From Enterococcus sp. PF1-24 (GTDB lineage Bacteria; Bacillota; Bacilli; Lactobacillales; Enterococcaceae), in assembly GCF_029893325.1 (NCBI RefSeq), contig NZ_JARXWL010000024.1:1-49598 (forward strand): a DNA stretch of 49,598 bases, in the 5' to 3' direction. Made by a program: the position numbers and the translations under genes. Under the pieces are notes generated by a model. That model had not been told where the DNA came from, did not search any database, and saw only the letters and a list, made by a program, of their open reading frames with translations. Shown piece by piece: positions 34,009 through 43,398 of the stretch. The first letter of the stretch is position 1. Each line of letters begins with the position of its first letter.

Positions 34009-35175
34009 ATGGATAAGAATCAAACATTTAGTTTAATAGCAACAGCTGCTAGTGGTATTGAAGCATTAGTGGGTAAGGAATTAAGAGATTTAGGTATTGA
34101 GTGTCAGGTGGAAAATGGTCGGGCACGTTTTAAAGGAACGATGGAAACCATTGCAACCACTAATTTGTGGTTACGCACAGCTGATCGGGTAAAAATCGTG
34201 GTTGGTGAATTTGATGTTTTTAGTTTTGATGAGTTATTTGAAAAAGTCAAAGCATTGCCGTGGGAAGATTTTTTACCATTGGATGCCAATTTTCCAGTAG
34301 CAGGTAAATCAATTAAATCTAAATTATACAGTGTGCCAGATTGTCAGGCGATTACTAAAAAAGCGATTGTTGAACGCTTACGTCAAGTTTATCATCGCCC
34401 AGCTAGCGTACCTTTTCCTGAAACCGGTGCTTTATTTCAATTAGAAGTCGCTTTGTTAAAAGATCACGCGATTATTACTTTAGATACTACTGGTCCAAGT
34501 TTATTTAAACGAGGTTATCGTTTAGAAAAAGGTGGCGCGCCATTGAAAGAAAACATGGCGGCAGCTTTAATTATGTTAACCAATTGGCGAAAAGATCGAC
34601 CATTTTATGATCCAGTTTGTGGTTCAGGAACTTTATGTATTGAAGCGGCTTTAATTGGTCATAATATTGCCCCAGGTTTCAATCGAGAATTTGCTTGTGA
34701 AAGTTGGTCATGGTTTGCTCCAGAAGTTTTTGAAGAAGTACGTGCGAAAGCGGAAGAGGCAGCTGATTATGATATTGAACTGGATATTGCTGGTTCAGAT
34801 ATCAATGGCAGAATGATTGAAATCGCTCAAGCCAATGCTGAAGAAATTGGTTTAGGTGACTCGATTCAATTTAAACAGCAAGCAGTGAAAGATTTCAAAA
34901 CTACCAAAGAATATGGCGTAATTGTGGCAAATCCGCCCTATGGTGAGCGTTTAGGGGAAGAAGAAACGGTTCGTCAATTATATAAAGAGATGGGGACCGT
35001 TTTTCGTCCGCTAAAAACTTGGAGTAAATATATTTTAACTAGTGATATGGGGTTTGAAATAGCTTTTGGGAATAAAGCCACTAAAAAACGTAAGCTGTAT
35101 AATGGGGCTTTACGAACGGATTTATTCCAATATTGGGGAGAACGTCCGCCACGTCAACCGCGTGTTGAAGAATAG
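34009..35175 (+). CDS. rlmL: THUMP-domain 23S rRNA guanine-N2 methyltransferase (RlmL/YpsC type)
   Basis: The 388-residue protein has an N-terminal ferredoxin-like/THUMP region (to about 160) and a methyltransferase domain with the SAM site DPVCGSGTLCIEA (201-213), GSDINGRMIEIA and the catalytic NPPYGERLG (from 308). This is the YpsC family, predicted to methylate 23S rRNA G2445; it lacks the second methylase domain of E. coli RlmL. It lies next to rnpB and ahead of the M32 peptidase gene (27 bp). Confidence 0.92.
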   Translation: MDKNQTFSLIATAASGIEALVGKELRDLGIECQVENGRARFKGTMETIATTNLWLRTADRVKIVVGEFDVFSFDELFEKVKALPWEDFLPLDANFPVAGKSIKSKLYSVPDCQAITKKAIVERLRQVYHRPASVPFPETGALFQLEVALLKDHAIITLDTTGPSLFKRGYRLEKGGAPLKENMAAALIMLTNWRKDRPFYDPVCGSGTLCIEAALIGHNIAPGFNREFACESWSWFAPEVFEEVRAKAEEAADYDIELDIAGSDINGRMIEIAQANAEEIGLGDSIQFKQQAVKDFKTTKEYGVIVANPPYGERLGEEETVRQLYKEMGTVFRPLKTWSKYILTSDMGFEIAFGNKATKKRKLYNGALRTDLFQYWGERPPRQPRVEE

Positions 35176-35202
35176 TTAAACAGATAGAAAAGAGGCAAAG
35201 TC

Positions 35203-36699
35203 ATGAAAGAACAAGCATTTTTAGAAAAACTAAAAGAAATTGACTTATTACGGCAAGCATTAGCTGTTTTAGAATGGGATAATCAAACTGGGATGCCTCA
35301 AGCTGCTAGTGAAGCGCGAGGAGAAGTTGTTGGTTATTTAGCTGAAAAGCGTTTTAAAGAAGAAGTTGGCCCTGAAATGAAAGCTTATCTTGATTATTTT
35401 GCAGAACATCAAGAGGAACTTTCAGAAGTCGGCTTAGCCGCCTATCAAAAAGTTGCTGAAGAATACCAACGTAATCATGCCATTCCTAGTGCTAAAATGT
35501 TAGAGCTTAACAAAGCAGTGTCAACAGCTAATAGTGCTTGGTTAAAAGCCAGAGGAGCAAAAGACTTTTCATTATTTGCAGAGGCTTTAACCAAAAATAT
35601 CAACTTAACAAAAGACTTTATTCCTTTGTGGCAGAAAGATGAAAAGACGCCGTATGATGTTTTGTTGAATCAATACGAACCGGGCTTGACAACTGAAAAA
35701 CTCGATAAAGTTTTTGCTGAATTATTAGCAGGGATTACAGAGATTCGTCAGAAACTAACTACTGGTAAGGCGCCGCAAAAAGACTTTTTATCTCGAAGAG
35801 TACCACGTTATCAACAAGAAAAATTTATTCGTAAAGTTATTGCTGATTTAGGTTTTGATTTTACCCGTGGTCGTTTAGATGATACCGTTCATCCGTTTAT
35901 GTTAGGTGTTAATCTGGAAGATGCACGAATCACGACACGTTGGAACGAAGAAAACTTTACCGTGGCAATTTTTGGTTTGATTCATGAAGCCGGCCATGGC
36001 ATGTATGAACAAAACATTGATAAAAAATATGCTTATACTTCTCTTTGTGAAGGAACTTCAATGGGGATTCATGAATCGCAATCCTTATTTAATGAATTAA
36101 TTATTGGAAGTAATCGTGAATTTTGGAAAAAACAATATCCGTTTTTACAAGAATGTACAGAAGGTACCTTTGATGATATTGATTTTGAAACTTTTTATAA
36201 AGCCCTTTATGAAACGAAAGCCAGTTTAATTCGAATTGAAGCAGATAGTTTAACTTATCCGATTCATATTATTATTCGTTATGAAATTGAAAAACTGATT
36301 TTTAATGAAAATGTGTCAGTGGCTGAGTTGCCAGCTTTATGGAATCAAAAATATCAAGAGTATTTAGGCGTTACACCGGAAAATGATTTAACGGGTATTT
36401 TACAAGATGTTCATTGGTCGGGCGCTAGTTTCGGCTACTTCCCGTCTTATGCTTTAGGTTATATGTATGCCGCGCAATTGCATCATAGCATGAAAAAAGA
36501 GCTGGATTTTGATGCTATTTTGGCTTCAGATGATTATTCAGCGATTTTGAATTGGTTAACCAAAAATATTCACCAATACGGTGCTTCAAGAAAACCAAAT
36601 CAATTAATGATAGACGCTACTGGAGAAACCTTGAACCCACAGTATTTATTAAACTATTTAAAAGGGATTTACTATCCAGTTTATGGCATCACTGAATAA
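35203..36699 (+). CDS. M32 carboxypeptidase (Taq family)
   Basis: The 498-residue cytoplasmic metallopeptidase has the HEAGH zinc motif (261-265), the second HESQS element (290-294) and the family's HPF/TTRW segment (230-246). It removes C-terminal residues from peptides. AGAGGC precedes the ATG, and a terminator follows. Confidence 0.95.
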   Translation: MKEQAFLEKLKEIDLLRQALAVLEWDNQTGMPQAASEARGEVVGYLAEKRFKEEVGPEMKAYLDYFAEHQEELSEVGLAAYQKVAEEYQRNHAIPSAKMLELNKAVSTANSAWLKARGAKDFSLFAEALTKNINLTKDFIPLWQKDEKTPYDVLLNQYEPGLTTEKLDKVFAELLAGITEIRQKLTTGKAPQKDFLSRRVPRYQQEKFIRKVIADLGFDFTRGRLDDTVHPFMLGVNLEDARITTRWNEENFTVAIFGLIHEAGHGMYEQNIDKKYAYTSLCEGTSMGIHESQSLFNELIIGSNREFWKKQYPFLQECTEGTFDDIDFETFYKALYETKASLIRIEADSLTYPIHIIIRYEIEKLIFNENVSVAELPALWNQKYQEYLGVTPENDLTGILQDVHWSGASFGYFPSYALGYMYAAQLHHSMKKELDFDAILASDDYSAILNWLTKNIHQYGASRKPNQLMIDATGETLNPQYLLNYLKGIYYPVYGITE

Positions 36700-36710
36700 T
36701 TTGTTAACTT

Positions 36711-36747
36711 AAAAAGCTTTCCCTGAAAAACAGGGAGAGCTTTTTAT
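36711..36747 (+). terminator. Terminator of the rlmL-M32 unit
   Basis: Arms AAAAAGCTTTCCCTG and CAGGGAGAGCTTTTT (one G-U pair) pair around an A-rich loop and end in T's. Confidence 0.85.
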
Positions 36748-36836
36748 TATGGCTGAAAAATAGTATTAGTAAAATTTTATAAATAAAAGTATACTAATCA
36801 GTAGTAATAGTTAACAAAGTAGAAAGGGTGATTCAG

Positions 36837-37187
36837 ATGAAAAAACCACGAATTTATAGTATGCCTTTCGCAAGTGTTTATCCACTTTATCTTCAAAAAG
36901 CCAAAAAAAAGGGGCGAACAAAAGCTGAAGTCGATGAAATTATTTTTTGGTTAACTGGTTATGAAGCAGAATCCTTACAGCAACAACTAACTGAACAAGT
37001 GGATTTTGAAAATTTTTTTGCGGAAGCACCAGCTTTTAATGAAAACGCTAAGCTGATTAAAGGTGTGATTTGTGGCTATCGCGTTGAAGAAATTGAAGAT
37101 GAATTAATGCAAAAAATCCGTTACTTAGATAAACTAATTGATGAACTAGCTAAAGGCAAAGTTATGGAAAAAATCTTACGAAAATAA
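36837..37187 (+). CDS. DUF2200 protein
   Basis: The 116-residue protein matches DUF2200 ([37 protein letters not shown] at the start, [34 protein letters not shown] at the end). The family function is unknown. ATG at 36837 follows AGAAAGGG; a GTG three codons upstream overlaps that site. The HD-domain gene follows after a short duplicated leader, so they may share a transcript. Confidence 0.9.
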   Translation: MKKPRIYSMPFASVYPLYLQKAKKKGRTKAEVDEIIFWLTGYEAESLQQQLTEQVDFENFFAEAPAFNENAKLIKGVICGYRVEEIEDELMQKIRYLDKLIDELAKGKVMEKILRK

Positions 37188-37190
37188 ATT

Positions 37191-37226
37191 TTAAAAGGAT
37201 TAGACTATTTAAAAGGATTAGACTAT
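37191..37226 (+). repeat. Exact 18-bp tandem duplication carrying a ribosome-binding site
   Basis: TTAAAAGGATTAGACTAT occurs twice head-to-tail (37191-37208 and 37209-37226) directly before the ATG at 37230. Each copy has AAAAGGA; only the second lies close enough (about 12 bases) to serve this start. Confidence 0.9.
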
Positions 37227-37229
37227 TAT

Positions 37230-37874
37230 ATGGAAGAAAAAATAAAAAAAGTTATCGCATTTACTGAAGAAAAAATGCAGCAAGACAAGACAGGACACGG
37301 GATGGACCATATTCAACGAGTGGTTAAATCAGCAGAAAAAATTTTAGTCACGGAACCTAGAGCCAACCAATTAATTGTTTTAGCAGCGGCTTATCTCCAT
37401 GATACCGTTGATGACAAACTAGTTACTAATGAAAAAAAGGCTTATCAAGAACTACAAGATTTTTTAGTAGCAGCTGATTTTCAAAAAGAAGAAATTGATG
37501 AAATTATTCATATTATAAAAAATATGTCTTATTCTAAAGAACTTGATGGTTTAGCTGAGCCATTAAGTTTGGAAGGAAAAATTGTTCAAGATGCTGATCG
37601 CATTGATGCTTTAGGAGCATTTGGCATTTTGCGAACCAGCTATTATGGTGGTAGTAAGGGCCATCCAATTTATGATCCAGCAATTTCACCGATTGATTAT
37701 CAAAATAAAACTGATTATCGCAAGGGTTCAACCGTGATTAATCATTTTTATGAAAAATTATTGTTAATTGCTGATACTATGAAAACTGATTATGGAAAAA
37801 AAGAAGCCAAGCGCCGTAAGCAATTTATGGAAGAATTTTTAGAGGAATTCTTTTTAGAGTGGCGAGGAGAATAA
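37230..37874 (+). CDS. HD-domain phosphohydrolase (YpgQ/YedJ type)
   Basis: The 214-residue HD protein has the metal-binding residues in GHGMDHIQRV (H), YLHDTVDD (HD) and QDADRIDALGAFGI (D), the pattern of YpgQ/YedJ. B. subtilis YpgQ splits pyrophosphate from dNTPs with manganese, so a nucleotide-pool role is plausible. An 18-bp tandem duplication with two ribosome sites precedes it. Confidence 0.9.
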   Translation: MEEKIKKVIAFTEEKMQQDKTGHGMDHIQRVVKSAEKILVTEPRANQLIVLAAAYLHDTVDDKLVTNEKKAYQELQDFLVAADFQKEEIDEIIHIIKNMSYSKELDGLAEPLSLEGKIVQDADRIDALGAFGILRTSYYGGSKGHPIYDPAISPIDYQNKTDYRKGSTVINHFYEKLLLIADTMKTDYGKKEAKRRKQFMEEFLEEFFLEWRGE

Positions 37875-37879
37875 ATTTT

Positions 37880-37920
37880 AAGCTGGGAAGTAATTTTTTT
37901 AATTACTTCCCAGCTTTTTT
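37880..37920. terminator. Terminator between the HD gene and proC
   Basis: A perfect 16-bp stem (37880-37895 with 37901-37916) is followed by T's. It separates two converging genes; the left side has fewer A's, so it serves mainly the plus strand. Confidence 0.88.
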
Positions 37921-37928
37921 AATCCACT

Positions 37929-38741
37929 TTATAGCATTTTTTTCATTTCTTCATCGCGGACAATAGTAGCGTCTACGCCTTTAACTACGGTTGCAATAAA
38001 GGCTTCTTCTTCTAAAGCTAATAAACCAGCTACCGTCGTTCCGCCAGGGGAGGAAACTTTGTCGATTAAGCTCCATGGATTTTCTTTTGAGGATTGAAGC
38101 ATTTCTGCACTGCCTAAAACAGCTTGCGTTGCATAAGCTAATGCATTTTCTTTCGTTAATCCATGTTTGACACCAGCGCGAGCTAAGCTATCAATAAAAA
38201 GATAAGTATAGGCAGGTGAGCTGCCAGCTAAAGCAGTAAAGGCAGAAAAATCTTTTTCGGCAACTTCCCAAGCCTTGCCGACAGTGTTGAATAAATCAAT
38301 AATGAAGGTAAGCTGTTCTTTGGTTACCGCTAAATTACCAGTTACCGCCGCCGCTCCCGCACCAACCATCGCATTGACATTAGGCATCACTCGCAAGATA
38401 GGTGTTTCTTCAGTGCCGATAAACTCTGCTAAGCGATTTAAAGTAATTCCGGCAGCGATGGAAACGACGACAACTTTTTTTGTTGTTATGGTTTCTTTAA
38501 TTTCTGATAACACTGTTTCAATCATATTTGGTTTCACTGATAAAATTAGAAAATCAACAGCTTCAGCCACTTCTTTAGTAGAAGCACAAGTTTGACTAGC
38601 GATTGTTGCAGATAGTTCAGCTAATTTTTCAGAATGAATATCGTATAAATATAATTGTGAACCTTTTATAAATTCTTTAGCAACAATTGCTTGAATAATT
38701 GCAGTTGCCATATTTCCTGTTCCAATAAAACCAAGTTTCAT
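37929..38741 (-). CDS. proC: Pyrroline-5-carboxylate reductase
   Basis: The 270-residue enzyme catalyses the last step of proline synthesis, using NAD(P)H. It has the Rossmann start MKLGFIGTGNMATAI, LSVKPN, RVMPNVNAMVGAGA and the C-terminal signature DKVSSPGGTTVAGL. I chose the ATG at 38741, eight bases after GAGGAAG; the frame extends 24 codons upstream without similarity. It is a single minus-strand gene. Confidence 0.95.
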   Translation of the reverse strand: MKLGFIGTGNMATAIIQAIVAKEFIKGSQLYLYDIHSEKLAELSATIASQTCASTKEVAEAVDFLILSVKPNMIETVLSEIKETITTKKVVVVSIAAGITLNRLAEFIGTEETPILRVMPNVNAMVGAGAAAVTGNLAVTKEQLTFIIDLFNTVGKAWEVAEKDFSAFTALAGSSPAYTYLFIDSLARAGVKHGLTKENALAYATQAVLGSAEMLQSSKENPWSLIDKVSSPGGTTVAGLLALEEEAFIATVVKGVDATIVRDEEMKKML

Positions 38742-38916
38742 GATTAGCACTTCCTCGTAAAATGGTGTATTGCTTCTAAAAGCTATTATAGCGGAAAGTG
38801 TGCATGAAACCAAATGAAAGATATAGTTTTGTTTTTTAAAAGCTTTTGCAATGAAGCGCTATATGATAAAATCTTATTTAAGAAGAGAGACAAATTTTTG
38901 AGTATAGGAGAAAAAG

Positions 38917-39547
38917 ATGTCAGAATATAAGTTACAACAAAATGAAGCTTTGATTATGAAAAATGAAAGAATTGCTCAAGGTAAGTCATCAACACTTAAT
39001 GATGAGCTTTTATTAACAAATTTAAATTTGATTTGGATTAGTAAAGGTCTTTTTGGTAAAGTTAAAACTATTCAGCGCTATCCTATTAATCAAATTAAGG
39101 TATTTGAAGACCAACCACAAATTTTTTTTTAGAAGAAAAAATGGTTCCATTAATAAATTGGAAATATATTTTATTGATGGAACTTCAGAAGAATTTAGAT
39201 TTCAAAGTAAAAAAGAGGCAGAACAATATTTATATAATATTTCAGAATTAGTGAATAGATCTTCAGATTTTGACGTGGCTGAAATTAGCCAAATGGCAAT
39301 TATGGCTGACCAGTTTGCGGGGACTTTAGAGGAGACTGTTGATCGTTTTAAAGAGACTTTTTCTGTTTTAGCTGAAAAAAGTATCTTTACACCAAACGGA
39401 ACAGTTACATCAGCTCCAAAAAGAAAAAGGAGAGGTGCTCAAGAGGAAAAGGTTGCTAAAAAATGCACATCTTGTGGTGCTCCTATTTCGGGAAATAGTG
39501 GTAAAATTGTTCATTGTAAATATTGTGATTCTCAGCAACAACTATAA
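38917..39547 (+). pseudogene. PH-like/zinc-ribbon protein split by a frameshift in a T-run
   Basis: Two frames join at nine T's (39122-39130). The first (38917-39132) gives 71 residues ending DQPQIFF. The second continues as RRKNGSINKLEIYFIDG and runs to 39547. With eight T's the frame is unbroken and gives about 209 residues: a PH-like domain (LLLTNLNLIWISKGLFGKVKTIQRYP...FRFQSKKEAEQYLYNI), a linker, then a zinc ribbon CTSCG...CKYC. AGGAG precedes the ATG. The SPFH gene follows after 27 bp. The two resemble the YdjG/YdjI membrane-stress group. The shift could be real, phase-variable, repaired by slippage, or a sequencing error. Confidence 0.8.
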
Positions 39548-39574
39548 ATTAATGTAAAGCGAGGAGAGTTATTA

Positions 39575-40687
39575 GTGGCTATTATTAAGAGTATTACTGA
39601 TGCAATTAGCGGAACGCTGGCAGATCAATGGAAAGAGGTAATAACTGCTGCTCCTTTTGATGAACAATCTGCTGTTGTTCCCGGAGTTATTCAGCAAGCG
39701 AACAATGGTAGAGGCAATAATTTTTATTATTCTGATGGTGTAATTTCTAATGGATCAAAAATATTTGTTCCTGAAAATACAGCTGCTTTTATTTTTAGTC
39801 GGTCCGGAATTGAAGAAATTATCACAACTCCAGGTGGTTATGAATATCAAAATGGAGAAGCAAGTATTTTTAATGGTGATGGTCTTGGTGCTATTGTTGG
39901 TCAAGCCATAGATAGAGTTGGCTATGGAGGACAATCATCTAAACAGAAACAAATTGCTTTTGTAAATTTACGAGAAATTAGAGATTTACGCTTTGGGACG
40001 AAAGGACCTATGATATATAATGATTTGTTTTATGGTACCGATCTTGAAATTGTTGCATTTGGAACTTTTTCTGTGAAAGTAACTGATCCAGTGAAATTTA
40101 TTGAAAATTATGTTCCAGCAAATGTTAACTACTATTCTTTTAATGACCCTAAAACTAGATCTCAAATTCTTTCAGAGTTTTTGCAATCATTTACGTTTGC
40201 CTTAAATTCTTTATCAACTGACTATAGAATTTCACAATTACCTTCGCAAGTAAATAATATTGCGTATCAAATATTAAATGACAGCATGAATGCTGGTACT
40301 TGGAATGAACGTTTTGGTTTTGAAATAATTCAAGTAGGAATTGAAAGTATTGATTTTTCTCCTGAATCTCGAGAAATAGTTAAACAATTTACTACCACAA
40401 AAATGAATTTGAAAGCTTATGATGAAGTAAGTCAAAAAACTTCAAATGTTATGGCACAACAAAATATTTCTCAAGGGATTAAGGAGCGTGGTTTAGGAGA
40501 TTCAGGTGGTATGCTTTTTGGGATGAATATGGTGCAAAATTTAGGGCTGCAGGGGGAACAGAAACAGCAGTCATTGTCTTTTGATGAACAAATAGAAGCT
40601 CTTAAAAAATTGAAAGATTTATTAGATTCAGGAATCTTGACACAAGAAGAGTTTGACAGTAAAAAGAAAGAAATTATGGGACTTTAA
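39575..40687 (+). CDS. SPFH-domain protein with C-terminal SHOCT segment (YdjI-like)
   Basis: The 370-residue protein resembles B. subtilis YdjI and 'virion core protein'-type SPFH proteins: N-terminal WKEVITAAPFD..., IFVPENTAAFIFSRSGI, TDLEIVAFGTFSVKVTDP in the SPFH region, and a C-terminal SHOCT helix pair (IEALKKLKDLLDSGILTQEEFDSKK). In B. subtilis YdjI helps bring PspA to the membrane. The PH/zinc-ribbon partner is upstream. GTG at 39575 follows GAGGAG by eight bases. Confidence 0.88.
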   Translation: MAIIKSITDAISGTLADQWKEVITAAPFDEQSAVVPGVIQQANNGRGNNFYYSDGVISNGSKIFVPENTAAFIFSRSGIEEIITTPGGYEYQNGEASIFNGDGLGAIVGQAIDRVGYGGQSSKQKQIAFVNLREIRDLRFGTKGPMIYNDLFYGTDLEIVAFGTFSVKVTDPVKFIENYVPANVNYYSFNDPKTRSQILSEFLQSFTFALNSLSTDYRISQLPSQVNNIAYQILNDSMNAGTWNERFGFEIIQVGIESIDFSPESREIVKQFTTTKMNLKAYDEVSQKTSNVMAQQNISQGIKERGLGDSGGMLFGMNMVQNLGLQGEQKQQSLSFDEQIEALKKLKDLLDSGILTQEEFDSKKKEIMGL

Positions 40688-40693
40688 ATAGAA

Positions 40694-40728
40694 AAACTGT
40701 ACAGCAAATTATGCTGTACAGTTTTTTT
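40694..40728. terminator. Bidirectional terminator between the SPFH and MATE genes
   Basis: A perfect 13-bp stem (40694-40706 with 40712-40724) has an A-run on the left and a T-run on the right. Confidence 0.88.
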
Positions 40729-40756
40729 ATTATCTCAATCTCATAAGCTTTTCTTA

Positions 40757-42130
40757 TTAAACTTCAACAACTGAAGTTTCTTCATTTTTTGTAGTTAATT
40801 GTTTTAGACTAATAAAATAAAAAGTTCCTGTTAATAAAGCCGCCATACCGTCGGCAAATGGTGCAGCGTGAAGCAAACCTTCTAAGCCCCAAATGTTTGA
40901 AAAAATTAAAATTGCTGGAATTAGAAAAATCATTTGTCGCGTTAATGTTAAAAAGATTGCTGAACGAGTACGGCCGGTTGCTTGAAAATAGCTAGAAGCA
41001 ACGATTTGAAAGCCGATAACTGGTAATAATAGAAACCAAGTTTTTAAAGCGAAAGTGCCGAATTTTAATAATTCTGGTTCACGATTAAACAAACCAACTA
41101 AAACTTTTGGGAATAAACGCGTAACAATCCAACCGATAATTACAATAATCGTGGCTGCTGTGATTGCTAATTTTTGTGCCTCTTTCACACGGCTAAATTT
41201 TTTTGCGCCAAAGTTAAAGCTGACGATAGGTTGTGTTCCTTGAACTAAACCAGTAATTGGCATAAGTAAAATCGTTTGAATACTGTTAACAATTCCCATA
41301 CCAGAAACTGCAATATCGCCGCCATAAGCATGTAAGTTAACATTTAAAACAATATTTAATAAGCTGTTGCCTAATTGCATTAAAAAGTTTGGTAAACCCA
41401 GTGCGGTAATTTCAAAAAAGATTGATTTTTCAATTTTCATATTTTTGAATTGCAAGCGATGATGGGCTTTTTTACCAAAAAAGTAAATTAGAATCCAAAC
41501 CATTGAAATAAATTGTGAAAGAATCGTTGCTAAAGCCGCGCCGGACATACCCATGTTGAAAACATAAATAAAAATGGGATCTAAAATAATATTAACGCCC
41601 GCTCCCATAAACATGGTAACCATCGCCAACTGTGGCTGACCATCAGCTCGCATAAAATTATTTAACCCCGAGCTAACAATTTGAAAAACTGCACCAAAGA
41701 AAATAATTCGCATATATTCAATGGCAAAAGGTAAGACAACTTCACTAGCACCAAACATTTTTAAAACAGGTGTTAAAAATAGTTGGCCTAAAATCATCAG
41801 CACTAAGCCGCTGATAACTAATAAAGAAAAGGCATTACCTAAAGCTTTTTCAGCTTCTTGTGGTCGTTTTTCACCTAAGCGAATAGAAAATAAAGTTGCG
41901 CCGCCAACGCCAAAAAGCAAACCAACTGCTAATAAGATAATCATAATTGGAAAACCAATAGTAATGCCGGCTAAGCCGTTACCACCTAAACCTTCAGCAT
42001 TACCGATATAAATTCGGTCAACAATATTATAAAGAGCATTAACTAACATACCAATAATTGCAGGAATTGAAAATTTGATTAATAATTTTGAAATTTTTTC
42101 TGTACCTAAGGGATTTTCTATTTCTGTCAT
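40757..42130 (-). CDS. MATE-family multidrug efflux protein
   Basis: The 457-residue protein has about 12 membrane segments in two halves, with MATE patterns: NALYNIVDRIYIG in helix 1, GVGGATLFSIRLGE, and GLVQGTQPIVSFNFGAKKFSRVKEA in the second half. It is closest in feel to the MepA branch (sodium- or proton-driven drug export). Its ATG overlaps the MarR stop as ATGA, so the two are translated together and share the MarR-controlled promoter. Confidence 0.93.
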   Translation of the reverse strand: MTEIENPLGTEKISKLLIKFSIPAIIGMLVNALYNIVDRIYIGNAEGLGGNGLAGITIGFPIMIILLAVGLLFGVGGATLFSIRLGEKRPQEAEKALGNAFSLLVISGLVLMILGQLFLTPVLKMFGASEVVLPFAIEYMRIIFFGAVFQIVSSGLNNFMRADGQPQLAMVTMFMGAGVNIILDPIFIYVFNMGMSGAALATILSQFISMVWILIYFFGKKAHHRLQFKNMKIEKSIFFEITALGLPNFLMQLGNSLLNIVLNVNLHAYGGDIAVSGMGIVNSIQTILLMPITGLVQGTQPIVSFNFGAKKFSRVKEAQKLAITAATIIVIIGWIVTRLFPKVLVGLFNREPELLKFGTFALKTWFLLLPVIGFQIVASSYFQATGRTRSAIFLTLTRQMIFLIPAILIFSNIWGLEGLLHAAPFADGMAALLTGTFYFISLKQLTTKNEETSVVEV

Positions 42131-42576
42131 TTAATTTTTTTCTCCTTTAAATCTAAATTTTCAAGTTTTTCAACTAATGTTTGTAAAGTATCAAGGATTT
42201 CATCTTGTTGATGAAGTGTAAAATCAGCAAGTAGGGTAGCGTTCCAATGATCCAATTCCTCTATCAAGCTGTCACGAATATCAATACTTTTTTTGGTTAA
42301 AGAAATTTTATTACAACGATGATCATGAACATCTTTTTCTTTACTAACATAGGCTTTTTTCATTAAAGATTGAATACTGCGAGCCATAGAAGCCTTATCA
42401 ATCTGTAAATAAGTGGCAATTTCTTCCTGAGTTACACCGTTGTTGTTGTAAAGGTACATAAGAATAGGTTGTTCAGTTGAGGAAATGTCATAAGGTTTTA
42501 AAATTTCATTTAGGTAGACTTGATTTTTGCGATAGAGGATGGAAATCAATCTACCAAGGTTATTTTTGGCTTTCAT
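42127..42576 (-). CDS. MarR-family regulator of the MATE pump
   Basis: The 149-residue winged-helix protein has the MarR core (VTQEEIATYLQIDKASMARSIQSLMKKAYVSKEKDVHDHRCNKISLT). Like MepR with MepA, it probably represses its own operon and is released by drugs. Two matching palindromes flank the promoter just upstream. Confidence 0.93.
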   Translation of the reverse strand: MKAKNNLGRLISILYRKNQVYLNEILKPYDISSTEQPILMYLYNNNGVTQEEIATYLQIDKASMARSIQSLMKKAYVSKEKDVHDHRCNKISLTKKSIDIRDSLIEELDHWNATLLADFTLHQQDEILDTLQTLVEKLENLDLKEKKIK

Positions 42577-42592
42577 AAACTACTCCTTTTGA

Positions 42593-42643
42593 TTAGTTGA
42601 CTCATCAACTATCTTACGAGAGGTTAGTTGATTTGTCAACTAA
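42593..42643 (-). promoter_or_regulatory. Promoter of marR-MATE with two MarR-type palindromes
   Basis: On the minus strand TTGACA (42639-42634) and TAAGAT (42616-42611) are 17 bp apart. Inverted repeats TTAGTTGA..TCAACTAA (42624-42643) and TTAGTTGA..TCAACTA (42593-42611), centred about 31 bp apart, cover the -35 and the start region. This is the classic arrangement for autorepression. Confidence 0.85.
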
Positions 42644-42755
42644 TTAAAAAAGAAATTGAAAGCAAGGGAAATAACTTACATCTACATGTCAAGAAATTAC
42701 TATTATAATAGTAGGAAAGACGGAAATTTTAGAATTATTTTTGGGGAAGAGTGGT

Positions 42756-42802
42756 GAAAAAGATACCCAAAGAGTTCAGCGACTTTAACTCTTGGATATC
42801 TT
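42756..42802 (-). terminator. Terminator of the unknown gene at 42814
   Basis: Arms 42760-42776 and 42787-42802 pair with minor mismatches. Reading leftward, a U-run follows. Confidence 0.75.
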
Positions 42803-42813
42803 AATATTACTTA

Positions 42814-43398
42814 TTATATTTTTTTAAGCAGTTGTTGATAATAATTTTTGCGAATTTTTGACAATATATTCTGATAATTTTCTAAGTGAAATTGCCAGTT
42901 TAATGAGGGAAGCCATTGAATATTTTTATCATCGTTAAAATAAGGATAATAGTAGTTTAATAATCGACGCCTACGTTCCTCTGGCCAGTTAGCAGAAATA
43001 AGTTCCTGCCATCTTGCTTCAGTTGCATAACTGAAGGCATATTCAGCACTATAATTTTCATAATCTGGAGCTTGCCAAGTATTAAAATCGCGATAACCTG
43101 TAGTAGCACATATTTCATCAGAAAAATTTTTCCAAGAAATAAAACCAACTTTCTCCCAAATTACTTTTGTTTCAGTAAAAATAATTTTTAAAAGGAGTAT
43201 TGTACAACTAAAATCAAAATCATCAGGACATAGAAGTAAAGGAATATTCTCACTTTTTTCTGTTAATAGTAGTTTTTGCAAAAAGCGGTCATCGTTTGCT
43301 TCGTCTAATGGTGAATCCCAAGAAAAAGCTAATGATAAAATTTCTTTTTCATGAGTAAAGTGAACCAAATAATTTTTTAATGTATGCTGATTAATCAA
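42814..43398 (-). CDS. Unrecognised protein, start uncertain
   Basis: The 194-residue frame is rich in Trp, Tyr and acidic residues and has no signal or membrane segment that I can see. I do not recognise a family. The listed start is a TTG without a ribosome site. A good AAGGAG lies further upstream (43447-43452), and the frame is open back to ATA-ATC-GAC at 43440. That gives 14 extra residues beginning after the ribosome site at the usual distance, but with ATA where ATG would be expected. The start may have been lost by mutation, or a rare start codon is used. It is a single gene with its own terminator. Confidence 0.6.
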   Translation of the reverse strand: MINQHTLKNYLVHFTHEKEILSLAFSWDSPLDEANDDRFLQKLLLTEKSENIPLLLCPDDFDFSCTILLLKIIFTETKVIWEKVGFISWKNFSDEICATTGYRDFNTWQAPDYENYSAEYAFSYATEARWQELISANWPEERRRRLLNYYYPYFNDDKNIQWLPSLNWQFHLENYQNILSKIRKNYYQQLLKKI

